DNA of 41,000 nt from Prorocentrum cordatum. Lineage: Eukaryota > Sar > Dinophyceae > Prorocentrales > Prorocentraceae. The DNA is taken from assembly GCA_963575745.1 (NCBI GenBank), contig CAUYUJ010016365.1, positions 184,001 to 225,000 of the forward strand, given 5' to 3'. Positions 29,830 through 38,515 of the stretch are shown here, piece after piece. The stretch's first letter is position 1. Every line of letters starts with the position of its first letter. The position numbers and the translations under genes are program-made. The notes beneath the pieces were generated by a model. That model was not told the origin of the DNA, did no database searches, and worked only from the letters and a program-made list of their open reading frames with translations.

Positions 29830-30000
29830 CGAGTAGATGGGTCGGATGATCGCGGCGCATCGCCAATGCCTCGGCGATGCATCGGGGACACTCGGCGATG
29901 CATCGGCGACGTCGGCATGAAGAACATCGGGTACCACGTCGAGCGGCATCGGCGATGCGGCGCGACCCTCCGGCCCCATCCACTCCGACCCCAAGGGGCC
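29830..30000 (-). repeat. GCATCGCC-type dispersed repeat, inverted copy
   Basis: Its reverse complement has GGTCGGAGTGGATGGGGCC, GGTCGCGCCGCATCGCCGAT, and then GATGCATCGCCGAG units, matching 12155-12300 over the conserved start. The rest is internal repetition of GCATCGCCGA. Confidence 0.7.
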
Positions 30001-30509
30001 ACTGTCGGCTGCGCCAGAGAGGGGGGCCAGTCGCTGCAAGCGGGAAGAACGCACTAGCCTTGATGTCTATTTATGGCCAACGTCAATAAACATTGCAAAT
30101 GGGGAGCTGTGCAACCTGTTGGGCGCAGCGAAGTGCGCGAGAAAGCGTGCAAAAGTGCACGGGCCCGTAGAACCCGAGGGCGGAAGGGGGCCAGGGAACG
30201 GGCAAGAGAGCACATGCACACATCACCTGTACCAACACTGCTTTCCCGCATGTAATTCATCATTTGTTCGCGTGTGGCTCCCGAGGATGGTATGGGACGC
30301 ACAAGGACATACTAGTACTATGTACTCTGTGTCCTCCTCGGAGGCGTGCGACCGACCCGACCAGACAGCAAACAAATACTTTAATACATTGTTTCCCGAG
30401 CGGTGAGGTCAGAAAGCGCCCGCCATGACGAATATTTGAAGTGATGGGGGTCACACGAGTCATTCGAAGTCCCTGGGTGCGTGGCTGAAGTGGTTTCACT
30501 GGTGCAGGT

Positions 30510-30572
30510 TGTTGATGTTATTGTTGTTGCTGTTGTTGTTGCTGTTCCTGTTGTCGCTGTTGTTGTTGAGCT
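30510..30572 (+). repeat. GTT trinucleotide tract
   Basis: GTTGTTGATGTTATTGTTGT followed by GTTGTTGTTGCTGTT units. Simple sequence without gene. Confidence 0.85.
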
Positions 30573-30722
30573 CTCTGTCCTGAAGAAAAATACTGCTGAT
30601 CCCCCATCACAGCATTTTCTAATTAAAGTGTCCCCCTCGGGGCTCGCCCCCCCGTTTCTTCTCAACCATCCTGTGGTGTTGGGTCCTCGTTTTGAAGAGA
30701 AAGCGCCCCGCGTGCTCCTCCC

Positions 30723-30867
30723 CAGGGCTGAACCTAAACGGTGTTTTTCGTTTTCGTTTTGTTTTCGTTTGCCCTCGCTTTTGTCTTCAATCCGCCTCTA
30801 CAGCAAAACGAAGTCGAAACGAAAACGGCACACGAAATCGCCAGAACCCCGTTTAGGTTCAGCCCTG
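30723..30867. mobile_element. MITE with 19-bp TIRs and 8-bp target duplication, hAT-like
   Basis: CAGGGCTGAACCTAAACGG at 30723-30741 is repeated as its exact reverse complement at 30849-30867. The 145-bp element is flanked immediately on both sides by CTCCTCCC (30715-30722 and 30868-30875). Ends beginning CAGGG and an 8-bp duplication are the hallmark of the hAT DNA-transposon superfamily. Inside there is no gene; CGTTTTCGTTTTG on the left has partly complementary CAAAACGAAGTCGAAACGA on the right, so it is partly palindromic as MITEs often are. The duplicated sequence lies in a pyrimidine-rich area, which weakens it slightly. An autonomous partner is not in the window. Confidence 0.75.
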
Positions 30868-30924
30868 CTCCTCCCGCCACCTCCCTCCGCCCATCCCTGC
30901 CTCTGCTCTCCGCATGTCCATGTC

Positions 30925-31440
30925 GGCACACCGCTCACGAGGACCGTGGCATAGGGAGCTCCACCGAAGGCTCAAGTGGCAGGGTTCGCATGGCGGCCTC
31001 GGACCATCCCAAAACACCCCTCACAAAGCCCGTAGCCCCATTGAGAGCCCCGCCGAAGGCCCAAATGGCAGGGTTCGCGTGGCGGCCTCGGGCGATTTCG
31101 GCACACCCCTCACGAGGATCGTTGCCCAATAGGGAGATCCACTGAAGGCCCAAGCGGCAGGGTCCGCATGGCGGCCTCGCACATTGCCGGCTCATCCCTC
31201 ACGAGGATCGTGGCCCTATAGGGGCCTTCACCGAAGGCCCCAATGGCAGGGGCCGCATGGCGGCCTCGGACGATGTCGGCACACCCCTCGCACGCCTCGT
31301 GGCCCCATACGTAGCTCTGAACACAGGCCCCAACGGCAGCGCCCGCACGAGTCCCCCGCATATTTCGGCACACCACATGCACGTCTCGGGGTTCCCATCC
31401 GCGCTGCCCCGTGCTTCATCCCTCTCGCGATGCGCTACAT
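30925..31440 (+). repeat. 89-bp minisatellite, five units and a partial
   Basis: Units start with GGCACACCCCTCACGAGGAT or variants at 30925, 31011, 31100, 31189, 31278 and 31367, spacing 86, 89, 89, 89, 89. Each continues ...GGCCC(C)ATAG...CCGAAGGCCCAAATGGCAGG and GTCCGCATGGCGGCCTCG. Open frames on both strands in this part are repeat products. Confidence 0.9.
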
Positions 31441-31559
31441 CTGACTAGAACTATCGCGCGCGCTTCGCGTGCGCTCAAGTTCGTCGGGGTTCTCCGGGCA
31501 ATCGGAAGGTGATGTTCTACAATCTGAAGCCGTCATTGGCTGCCTCGGCTGCGTGGAGG

Positions 31560-32190
31560 CCCGACTTGAGGGCGCCTAAGCTACACTGAGGTAATCTGGA
31601 AGCCTTGCAGGGGCCTCCTGCAGACAATTTTGATGCATCGAGGGCACTGTTGGACAACCTTGGGGCCCCTTGTACGTCTCCTTGTGGCCTTTTGGGGCCA
31701 CTTGGGAGGCTTATGGGGGCCTCGTCGGAACACTTGGGGACTCTTGGGGCCTTCTCTGGGCCTCTTAGGCTCTTAGGAAGGAAGACTCTGCTGTTGGGTT
31801 CGCATTTCCATTCTTGGGCCTCTCTTGGGACTGTCTTGGGGCCCTCTCGGGCCGTCTTGGGCGCCTCAGGCACTGTCTTGGGGCCTCGTGGGCCGTCTTG
31901 GGGCCCTCTTGGAGGCCTCTTCGGCTAGGGTCTTGGGGGCCTCTTGGGTCGTTTGGAGCGTCGGGATGGTAAAAAGCTGAAACACTAGAATCTACAAAAC
32001 AACGAATCGAAAATCCGTGATTTTGGCTTCTTGGGGCCCTTTTGGCAGTGCGGGCCATCCGGAGGCCATCTTGGGCGTGTTAGAACGAGAACTCCGCGAT
32101 AGTAAGCCTCCTGGAGGGCTCTCGCATAGTAGGCCTCCTGCAGGCCTCTCAAGGCCCTTTTCATCTGTGTTGGGGCTGTCTTGGGCGGTC
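31560..32190 (+). repeat. GGCCTCTTGGGCCGTCTTGG-type degenerate minisatellite (this orientation)
   Basis: Units of about 12-33 bases built from TTGGGGCC, CTCTTGGGCC and GTCTTGG run through the segment with unique insertions (for example 31980-32030). The reverse complement of this unit makes up 33340-34640. Confidence 0.8.
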
Positions 32191-32254
32191 TGGAAGCGTC
32201 ACTGGCGCCCCGACGCCCCCATGGCGCGTCGGCACCCCCGCCTCGGTCAATGGA

Positions 32255-32464
32255 TGTGTGTATATATACATATATACATATAGATATGTATATATATGTA
32301 TATATCTATAAATATACATATGTGTATGTGTATATAAACACATATATATACATACATACATACATACATACATACATACATACATACATACATACATACA
32401 CGTATATGTGTGTGTGTGTCTGCATGGATGTCTGTCTGTCTGTCTGTCTGTCTGCCTGCCTGCC

Positions 32465-32507
<43 letters not shown>

Positions 32508-32690
32508 CTGTCTGTCTGTCTGTATGTGTGTATGTGTATATGTATGTATGTATGCATGCATGCATGCATGCATGCATGTATGTATGTGTATACATACATA
32601 CATACATACATACATACATACATGCATGCATGCATGCATGCATGCATGCATGCATACATACATACATACATACATATATATGTGTGTATA
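32255..32690 (+). repeat. compound tetranucleotide array (TA-rich, ACAT, GTCT, ATGC, ACAT)
   Basis: TATA/CATATA sequence to 32348; (ACAT)n at 32349-32400; (GTCT)n with GCCT at 32428-32521; (TATG/GCAT)n at 32540-32590; (ACAT)n at 32591-32621; (GCAT)n at 32622-32653; (ACAT)n to 32677. Units of four keep all frames open as Tyr/Ile/His or Val/Cys/Leu peptides; none is a gene. Confidence 0.95.
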
Positions 32691-32704
32691 TGTAGAAACG
32701 TGGG

Positions 32705-33180
32705 GGTCGAGCGTGTGGACCCTGGCGGGCGGAACGGGTTGGAGTCCCGAGAGGCAACTCGGGCGGACAGGCCCTGACGGGCGGGTCGAGCGGACAGACC
32801 CGGTTGGGCGGGTCGAACGGGCGGACCCTGATGGGCGGGTCGGGCGGGCAGGACATTACAGACGGCGGCGAGGAAGTCCCAGGCGAGAGCGCGTGTCCTC
32901 AATTGTCCGAGAGCTCGGTGAATAAACTGTCGTGAGGTCCAACGCGAAGGCGCAATCCTTGAGCAACTTGTCCAGATGTGCCAGGCGAGAGCGGAATTCC
33001 TGAGCAAATCGTCAGGATGTCCTGGGAGAGAGAAAGGGAAAGGAAGAGAGAAAGAGAGAAAGAGAGAGATAGAGACTCCCGAGTGTCGAGAGTGTGGCGC
33101 CTCAGTAATTGCGAGGACGTCCCTGGCGAGAGCGGGATCCCCCAACAAATTGTGAGGATAGTTCGAGCGGCAGCCGTTGT
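32705..33180 (+). repeat. two short minisatellites (GGGCGGGTCGAGCGG; CCAGGCGAGAGCG)
   Basis: 32720-32850: GGGCGGGTCGAGCGGACAGA and CCCTGATGGGCGGGTCGGGC type units of about 28 bases. 32870-33170: CCCAGGCGAGAGCG with GAGCAA(A/C)TTGTC-type sequence, four degenerate units interrupted by a GAAAGAGAGA tract at 33035-33070. Confidence 0.75.
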
Positions 33181-33339
33181 TGTAGCCCATCGGAGGTTGG
33201 ATGTCGGCCTGCATCATGTACCGCGTGGTTGCCGCAGGGTGGGGCCGAAGCGCCCAACAATTGCTAGAAAGTGAAACAATTACAACCATAGTGAGACAAT
33301 ACATGATGAATGTAGCCCAGGGGCCAACAACGCAGCTTG

Positions 33340-34640
33340 AGCATCACAACTTCCTCCTGGAGCCCCCAAGAAGCCCCAGAAGGCCCCCCAAAGGCCCCCA
33401 AAAGGCCTCCAAAAGGCCTCAAGATGGGGAATCCAAAAGGTACCGATACCGCTACTCCCCGAACCTCTCCCGGGGTGCGTTCTGACCAGGATTTCGAGGC
33501 GAACCCAGCGGTGGCGACGAGGGCCTCCCAGGAGGCCGAAACAGGGAAAAAACGTGGGAATGGTAGCAGTATCGTACATTTCCCTCGTCTGACAAGAAGC
33601 TCCAAAACTGCTTCCAAGAGGCGTCCAAGAGACCTTGTAAAAGGATTCCAACATGCATCCAAGAAGCCTCTGACCTACGACCTGGGCACGGCGGCGGGAC
33701 GGGGAGAGCAACAAGAGCCGCCGCCCCCCGTAGTTTATGACCACAGGGGGTGCACGGCGTGCCCGATGTCTGGGAAGAAAGAGTCCTTTTCTGAAGGACT
33801 CCTGCTGGGGCTGCGGCCCAGCCCGCCGGCCACCCGGAAAGCTCATCAAGACCAACCTATCTTTGGTCAACTCGTCTCCAGAACGGCCAAGGTGGCTCAG
33901 GATGGCCTCCAAGATGGTTCCAAGAAGCCTGCCAGACTACCAATGAGAAGGCCCCGAGAGAGCACAAGATGGCCGAAAGAAACCTCCAAGACGGCCCACG
34001 ACGCACCCAAGACGGCCTAAGATGGCCTCAACATGGCCCAGGGCGGCCCAAGAAGCACCCAAAAGGCCTCCAAGACGCCCCGCAGGGCTTCCAAGAGGAC
34101 CTACAGGAATGCCCGAAGAGTTCAAATTCATGTGTTTTCCTTAGGTGTTTGAAGCTTTTGTGCCCTTCCAACGGCCCAAGACGGCCCAGGAGGCTCCCTA
34201 GATCGCCCCAAGAGCGCCCAAGAGGCCTCCAAGGAGGCCCAATGACGGCCCAAGAGGCCCTGAAGACCGACCGAAGGGGGCCTCAAGACGGTCCAAGAGG
34301 ACCCCAGGATCGCCCCTAGAGCACAAGAGGCCTCCGGTATGGCCCTATCACGGCCCAAGAGGCCCCTAGGACTATCCGAAGAAGGCCCAAAAACGGCGCA
34401 AGAGGCCTCCACGACGGCCTAAGACAGCCCGAAAGTGGCATCAAAAACAGCCCTGAAGTATCCCAAAGGGCCCCAAGACGGCCCAGAAAATCCTCAAGAC
34501 GGCTTACGACAGCGTCAGACGAGCCAGGCAGGAACACCCTAAGACAGCGAACGAGGCCCCCACGGAGCCCCCAAAGGCTCCCAAGCGGCTGGAGGAGGCC
34601 CCCAAGAGGCCTCAAAGCTTCCAAGAAGCTCACAGGAGGC
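33340..34640 (-). repeat. CCAAGACGGCCCAAGAGGCC-type degenerate minisatellite (opposite orientation)
   Basis: Over long parts (33350-33430 and 33870-34640) units such as GGCCTCCAAGACGGCCCA and AGAGGCCCAAGACGG repeat with heavy variation. They are the reverse complement of the units at 31560-32190. A less repetitive stretch lies at 33430-33870. Open frames up to 230 codons have no recognisable domain and follow from the lack of stops in the unit. Confidence 0.8.
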
Positions 34641-34679
34641 CCCAAAAATGACCCTGGAGGCTCCCGCGAGATTTCCTCG

Positions 34680-34800
34680 TCCTTCTCCTCCTCCTCCTCC
34701 TCCTCCTCCTCCTCCACCTCCTCCTCCTCACCCCCTCCTCCTCCTCCTCCTCCTCCACCTCCTTTTTCCTACCTCTCCTCATCCTCCTCTTCCTACCCCA
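34680..34800 (+). repeat. TCC trinucleotide tract
   Basis: CTCCTCCTCC with CACC and TTCC interruptions. The minus strand reads as Glu/Arg repeats that are not a gene. Confidence 0.95.
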
Positions 34801-34978
34801 CGTGTTCCCCGAAGGATTTCCACAACGACTGGAGGAGCACATGGTCCAATAGCTTAGCCAAAGTTTGCCCCAACGTTTAGCCACAGAGGCGCATCCTCAA
34901 AAGCAGGAGGCGACAATGATTCGCCGTAGGCGTCTTCGATAAGCACTTACAGAAACGAGACATTCATCTTACGATCTC

Positions 34979-35290
34979 TCAGTCACTACAGGCAACGTGC
35001 TCCATTGAGGAACGCAGTATAAAGAAGGTGTAGGCGTTCCTGGCTACGGCGAACCTCGGCCACACATAGGTTGTATGTCCTGGATCTAAGGAACGGCCCG
35101 AAACCAGAGCCCTCCCTGGGCCCAATTTGGTCCTTATGTCATCGAAGAGAGCCCTCTGCAGTGCACGCGCGGCACGGGCGACGGGCGAGGGCGCGCTCTC
35201 CTTGAAGCGGCGGTCGGCCTGCTCGAACGCGGCCATGCGCCGCGAGACGTCGGCCTGCTGGTCGGCCTCGTCGCTTACGCGGCGCCCCTA
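34979..35290 (-). pseudogene. unrecognised short coding-like fragment
   Basis: The minus frame from about 35290 reads SDEADQQADVSRR before an ATG at 35236-35234 (MAAFEQADRRFKES), then PVARAARALQRALFDDIRTK and GPGRALVSGRSLDPGHTTYV to a stop at 34979-34981. The composition is that of a helical, charged protein. It has no recognised motif and lies just beyond the 3' target duplication of the exostosin retrogene, so it belongs to the older flanking sequence. Confidence 0.3.
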
Positions 35291-35392
35291 CCCAGCCGAG
35301 GAGGGGAGGAGGAGGCCGGAGGAGGAGGCTCGGCGGCGCGCCGATGGGGGAAGTGGGACGGGGCAGGTCTTCTCGGAAAGCTGAAGGGGCCC

Positions 35393-35410
35393 GGGGACAC
35401 ACAAATAATT
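35393..35410 (+). repeat. target-site duplication, 3' copy
   Basis: GGGGACACACAAATAATT, identical over 18 bases to 36939-36956 and differing immediately outside on both sides. It marks the 3' end of the exostosin retrogene insertion (minus orientation). The inserted sequence ends ...TTCGGAAAAC next to it, with no poly(A) beyond AAAA. Confidence 0.85.
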
Positions 35411-35419
35411 GTTTTCCGA

Positions 35420-35483
35420 ATTCAATGAGTATGGCAGTCTTGCTGGAGGGGATTCAATGAATATGGCAGTCTTGCCGGAAGGG
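35420..35483 (+). repeat. 32-bp tandem duplication in the retrogene 3' UTR
   Basis: ATTCAATGAGTATGGCAGTC at 35420 and ATTCAATGAATATGGCAGTC at 35452 begin two adjacent 32-base units that differ at a few positions. It lies between the stop codon and the 3' target duplication. Confidence 0.85.
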
Positions 35484-35624
35484 AGCCGTATTGAGCTGTC
35501 CAAGATTCACGGGGCAGGCCAAGCGCTATGAGAATGCCGGTGAGGCCCTGGGTTTGCATTTGATGGTGCGTGGAGCTCGCCTCGGCCAACAAGAGAGCGA
35601 GTCAGCACATCGATCGTCTCGATG

Positions 35625-36842
35625 TCAGGGCCTATCACGCACTGCGAGCACCAATTCCGCCAACTGCAGCTCATAGAAGACGTCTGAGCGCATGTCTAAC
35701 GCAGCAGCCAGAGCGGCCGTCTGCCGTTGCATCGCGGACCACGTTGCAGGCTCCTCCATAGCGAGACGCTCGTGGAGACCGCGGACGCGTGCAGGGTGCA
35801 CGAAGAGTACTGGAAATTGGGCGTCGGTCCAGTGCAGAATTCTGTGCAGCGGGGGATGCCAGGATTCGCTCACAACGACAGGCACGCAGCCATGGTGCAG
35901 AACGTCGAGGAAGCGGAAGGTCCAGGGCACGTGTCCGTCAGGGACCAAACAGTACTGTGAGCGTTGCAGCACTGTAGAGTAGCTGAGGTCAGACCCGGAC
36001 GTATCCGCCACGTACACGTCGGGCCGCACGCTCTTGCCCCAGGCACGCAGGATAAGATTCCGCACGCATGAGGTGTTCTGTCCCACGAAGCTGAAGAGGA
36101 AGGGCCGCTCAGCCGACGACCTCCAGTCTGTCCTATAATCGAAAGGAGACGGAGACTGCACAACCACATCCTGTGGCCAAACGTGCGGATACATCCATGA
36201 TGACTGGCCGGTTGCTCTCCTGGTGCGCTCCGTGCCGCAACCGAAGTCAGGGGGCACCCCCGCACTGAGACTTGGAAAGTGCCGCGCCAGCCAATTCGTG
36301 GCCCCAGCGTAGCCGATGACGAAAGGGATTCCCTGCAGCGCCTTGGCAAAGAGCCGCGAAGAAGTCAAGCTCAAAACCACCACGGCGCCTGGCCCTATTC
36401 TTCGCGAGATTTCGCCCACCCAGGCACGGAGCGATGGCTCCAGGCTATCTTTCACAAAAGCCCAGCAACCTGTCTTATGCAGACTCAATTGCTTCTGGCT
36501 CGGCAGGAGCCTACAATATTCAAAAAATCGAGTGATACGGTTGCCCAGGCAGTGAGGCACCAGAGTGAAATCTGCCGCGCTTGAATTGACAATCTTCCTG
36601 GCAAACTTTGTCAGTCCCATCTCTGCGTCCACCTCGAATTGGTGAAGTCGCCCCTCTGTAACACAACCCTCGGACTGTGATGTCCTCAATCGTCGCACCG
36701 CTATGGACGGGGGGTATCGCCCTGGTTCTCGCAAGTACTCTAATGCATCTGCTCTGAACAACTCGTCGTAGTTCGCTACGTATTCCCAGAAGTTGCTCTC
36801 GCCCAAGGTCAGCCACGCGCACCAAAACGCAACTCGCGCCAT
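35625..36842 (-). CDS. exostosin-family (GT47) glycosyltransferase, retrogene
   Basis: From the first in-frame ATG (36842-36840) the protein has 405 residues. It starts with a short hydrophobic segment (AFWCAWLTLG), suggesting a signal or anchor for the secretory pathway. An N-terminal region with SSAADFTLVPHCLG (about 87-100) matches the exostosin pattern of A..F.VP. The C-terminal region has FLFSFVGQNTSCVRN (248-262), then YSTVLQRSQYCLVPDGHVPW (288-307) and LDVLHHGCVPVVVSESWHPP (312-331) and HRILHW, the family's S.FCL.P.G...R..D....GC.PV core. Such enzymes add sugars to glycans in the Golgi. N-glycosylation sites NSS and NTS are present. The gene is intronless, uninterrupted, carries a relict spliced leader 74 bases upstream and lies in an 18-bp target duplication, so it arose from an mRNA. 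An ATG at 36888-36886 lies upstream in another frame, so the original N-terminus may be shifted. Confidence 0.85.
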   Translation of the reverse strand: MARVAFWCAWLTLGESNFWEYVANYDELFRADALEYLREPGRYPPSIAVRRLRTSQSEGCVTEGRLHQFEVDAEMGLTKFARKIVNSSAADFTLVPHCLGNRITRFFEYCRLLPSQKQLSLHKTGCWAFVKDSLEPSLRAWVGEISRRIGPGAVVVLSLTSSRLFAKALQGIPFVIGYAGATNWLARHFPSLSAGVPPDFGCGTERTRRATGQSSWMYPHVWPQDVVVQSPSPFDYRTDWRSSAERPFLFSFVGQNTSCVRNLILRAWGKSVRPDVYVADTSGSDLSYSTVLQRSQYCLVPDGHVPWTFRFLDVLHHGCVPVVVSESWHPPLHRILHWTDAQFPVLFVHPARVRGLHERLAMEEPATWSAMQRQTAALAAALDMRSDVFYELQLAELVLAVRDRP

Positions 36843-36916
36843 CAAAAGGACATGAACGTTCGACACGAGCGCTCGCCGGAATGTCCATGATTCTGCCAAA
36901 TGGCACGACTAAAAGG
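36843..36916 (-). other. 5' leader of the retrogene with an out-of-frame ATG
   Basis: Between the relict spliced leader and ATG 36842 the glycosyltransferase frame has a TAG and then no ATG. The only upstream ATG (36888-36886) opens a different frame that overlaps the gene to 36520. If translation starts at the first ATG, the enzyme is not made from this copy; an indel between 36886 and 36842 would account for it. Confidence 0.65.
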
Positions 36917-36938
36917 CTTGAGCCAAACTGGTTACGGA
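36917..36938 (-). other. relict dinoflagellate spliced leader (DinoSL)
   Basis: On the minus strand 36938 to 36917 reads TCCGTAACCAG then TTTGGCTCAAG. It matches the conserved 22-base dinoflagellate spliced leader at all but two positions (leader position 7, A for G; position 11, G for T). Leader sequence is added to mRNAs by trans-splicing, so finding it in the genome directly before a coding frame shows that this gene was reverse-transcribed from a mature mRNA. Its first base abuts the 5' target duplication, so the cDNA was full length. Confidence 0.85.
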
Positions 36939-36956
36939 GGGGACACACAAATAATT
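36939..36956 (+). repeat. target-site duplication, 5' copy
   Basis: GGGGACACACAAATAATT, the same 18 bases as 35393-35410. The adjoining sequence ACTCGACGCGGAGATCCCCA and GATGTGCAT is a diverged copy of the CACTGCGTGGAGCTCCCCAT repeat at 38900 and 40290, so the retrogene inserted at the edge of that repeat. Confidence 0.85.
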
Positions 36957-36992
36957 ACTCGACGCGGAGATCCCCAGATGTGCATCTCATAG
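36950..36992 (+). repeat. diverged copy of the TAATTATTCACTGCGTGGAG dispersed repeat
   Basis: AATAATTACTCGACGCGGAG then ATCCCCAGATGTGCATCTCA compares with AATAATTATTCACTGCGTGG and AGCTCCCCATATGTGCATAT at 38890-38930, and with 40280-40322. Confidence 0.65.
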
Positions 36993-37240
36993 TGACGGCA
37001 AGCTTCGGTAGAAGACGTTGTCCTTTTCAATATCCGAGCGTCAGCGAATCCACGAGGAAAACGAGGCCGAGAGGGACGCACACGACTACGACGACTTTGA
37101 ATAAATGCATCCTCCTTCCGTCCTCCTCCTCCTCCTCCTCCTCCTCCACCTTGTCCTCCTCTTTCTCCTCCTCTTTCCCCTCCTTTCCCTATGAACACAT
37201 GTCAGGAAAATCCATCCGTGAAGACGAGAACGGGCCCGTG
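36993..37240. other. unique sequence with a TCC tract
   Basis: No gene seen. (TCC)n and TTCC units occupy about 37115-37185. The last part (GTGAAGACGAGAACGGGCCC) leads into the 152-bp satellite. Confidence 0.6.
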
Positions 37241-38515
37241 CAATACCCCCTGGCGCCCCCCCCTAGGGATTGCTGAAACCAGCGCCTCGCCTGAGACATC
37301 CTCGGAAACTGCTCCGAAAGAGAAGGATGTTGAGCACCCAAAAAGGTAAACCGCCTGAGACATCCCCCCGATCTGGGCGCGCACGGGCCCGCGCAAGACC
37401 CCCTGGAGTCTCCCCTTGGGAGTGCTGAAACCAGCGCCGCGCCTGAGACATCCTCGGAAACTGCTCCGAAAGAGAAGGATGTTGAGCACCCAAACAGGCA
37501 AACCGCCTGAGACATCCCCCCCAATTTGGGCGCGAACGGGCCCGTGCAATACCCCTGGCGTCACCCCTTGGGGGTGCTGAAACCAGCGCTTCGCCTGAGA
37601 CATCCTGCTCCGAAAGAAAAGGAACTCGAGCACCCAAACAGGCAAATCGCCTGAGCTATCCCCCCAATCTGGGCGCGAACGGGCCCGTGCCCCCTGGCGC
37701 CACCCACTAGGGAGTGCTGAAACCAACGCCTCGCCTGAGACATCCTCGGAAACTGCTCCGAGAGAAGGATGTTGAACACCCAAACAAGCAAACCGCCCGA
37801 AACATCCCCCAATCTGGGTGTGAACGGGCCCGTGCAATACCCATGGCGTCACCCCTTGGGGGTGCTGAAACCAGCGCCTCGCCTGAGACATCCTCGGAAA
37901 CTGCTCCGAAAGAGCAGGAAGTCGAGCACCCAAACAAGCAAACCGCCTGAGACATCCCCCCAACCTGGGCGCGAACGGGCCCGTGCAATACCCCCTGGCG
38001 CCCCCCCTTGGGAGTGCTGAAACCAGCGCCTCGCCTGAGACATCCTCGGAAACTGTTCCGAAAGAACAAGATGTTGAGCACCCAAACACGCAAACCGCCT
38101 GAGACATCCCCCCGATCTGGGCGCGAACGGGCCCGTGCAATACCCCTGGCGTCTTCCCGTGGGGGAGCTGAAACCAGCGCCTCGCCTGAGACATCCTCGG
38201 AAACTGTTCCGAAAGAGAAGGAGGTTGAGCACCCAAACAAGCAAGCCGCCTGAGACATCCACCCGATCTGGGCGCGAACGGGCCCGTGCAATACCCCCTG
38301 GCGTCCACCATTGGGAATGCTGAAACCAGCGCCTCGCCTGAGACATCCTCGGAAACTGCTCCGAAAGAGAAGGATGTTGAGCACCCAACCAGGCAAACCG
38401 CCTGAGACATCCCCCGATCTGGGCGCGCACGGGCCCGCGCAAGACCCCCTGGAGTCTCCTCTTGGGAGTGCTGAAACCAGCGCCGCGCCTGAGACATCAT
38501 CGCAACGTGTGGTTG
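37225..38515 (+). repeat. 152-bp satellite, about nine units
   Basis: GCTGAAACCAGCGC occurs at 37272, 37424, 37576, 37716, 37864, 38016, 38167, 38319 and 38470, spacing 152, 152, 140, 148, 152, 151, 152, 151. Each unit holds CGCCTGAGACATCC twice, GGAAACTGCTCCGAAAGAGA, TTGAGCACCCAAACA(G/A)GCAAACC, and GCGCGAACGGGCCCGTGCAA. The minus strand is open for 432 codons, but the same peptide appears in turn in all three frames because 152 is not a multiple of three, so it is not a gene. Confidence 0.95.

Noticed and set aside
32161-33304. 140-332-residue frames through the tetranucleotide array
   Set aside because: Tyr/Met/Cys/His repeats from ACAT, GTCT and ATGC units; no start or domain outside the repeat.
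37202-38500. 432-residue minus-strand frame with repeated MSQARRWFQ/EDVSGEALVSA peptides
   Set aside because: The same peptides occur in all three frames as the 152-bp unit shifts phase; no sign of one selected frame.
37225-38515. CRISPR-like regular repeats
   Set aside because: Units are contiguous 152-bp satellite copies without unique spacers, in a eukaryotic context, and no cas genes are present.
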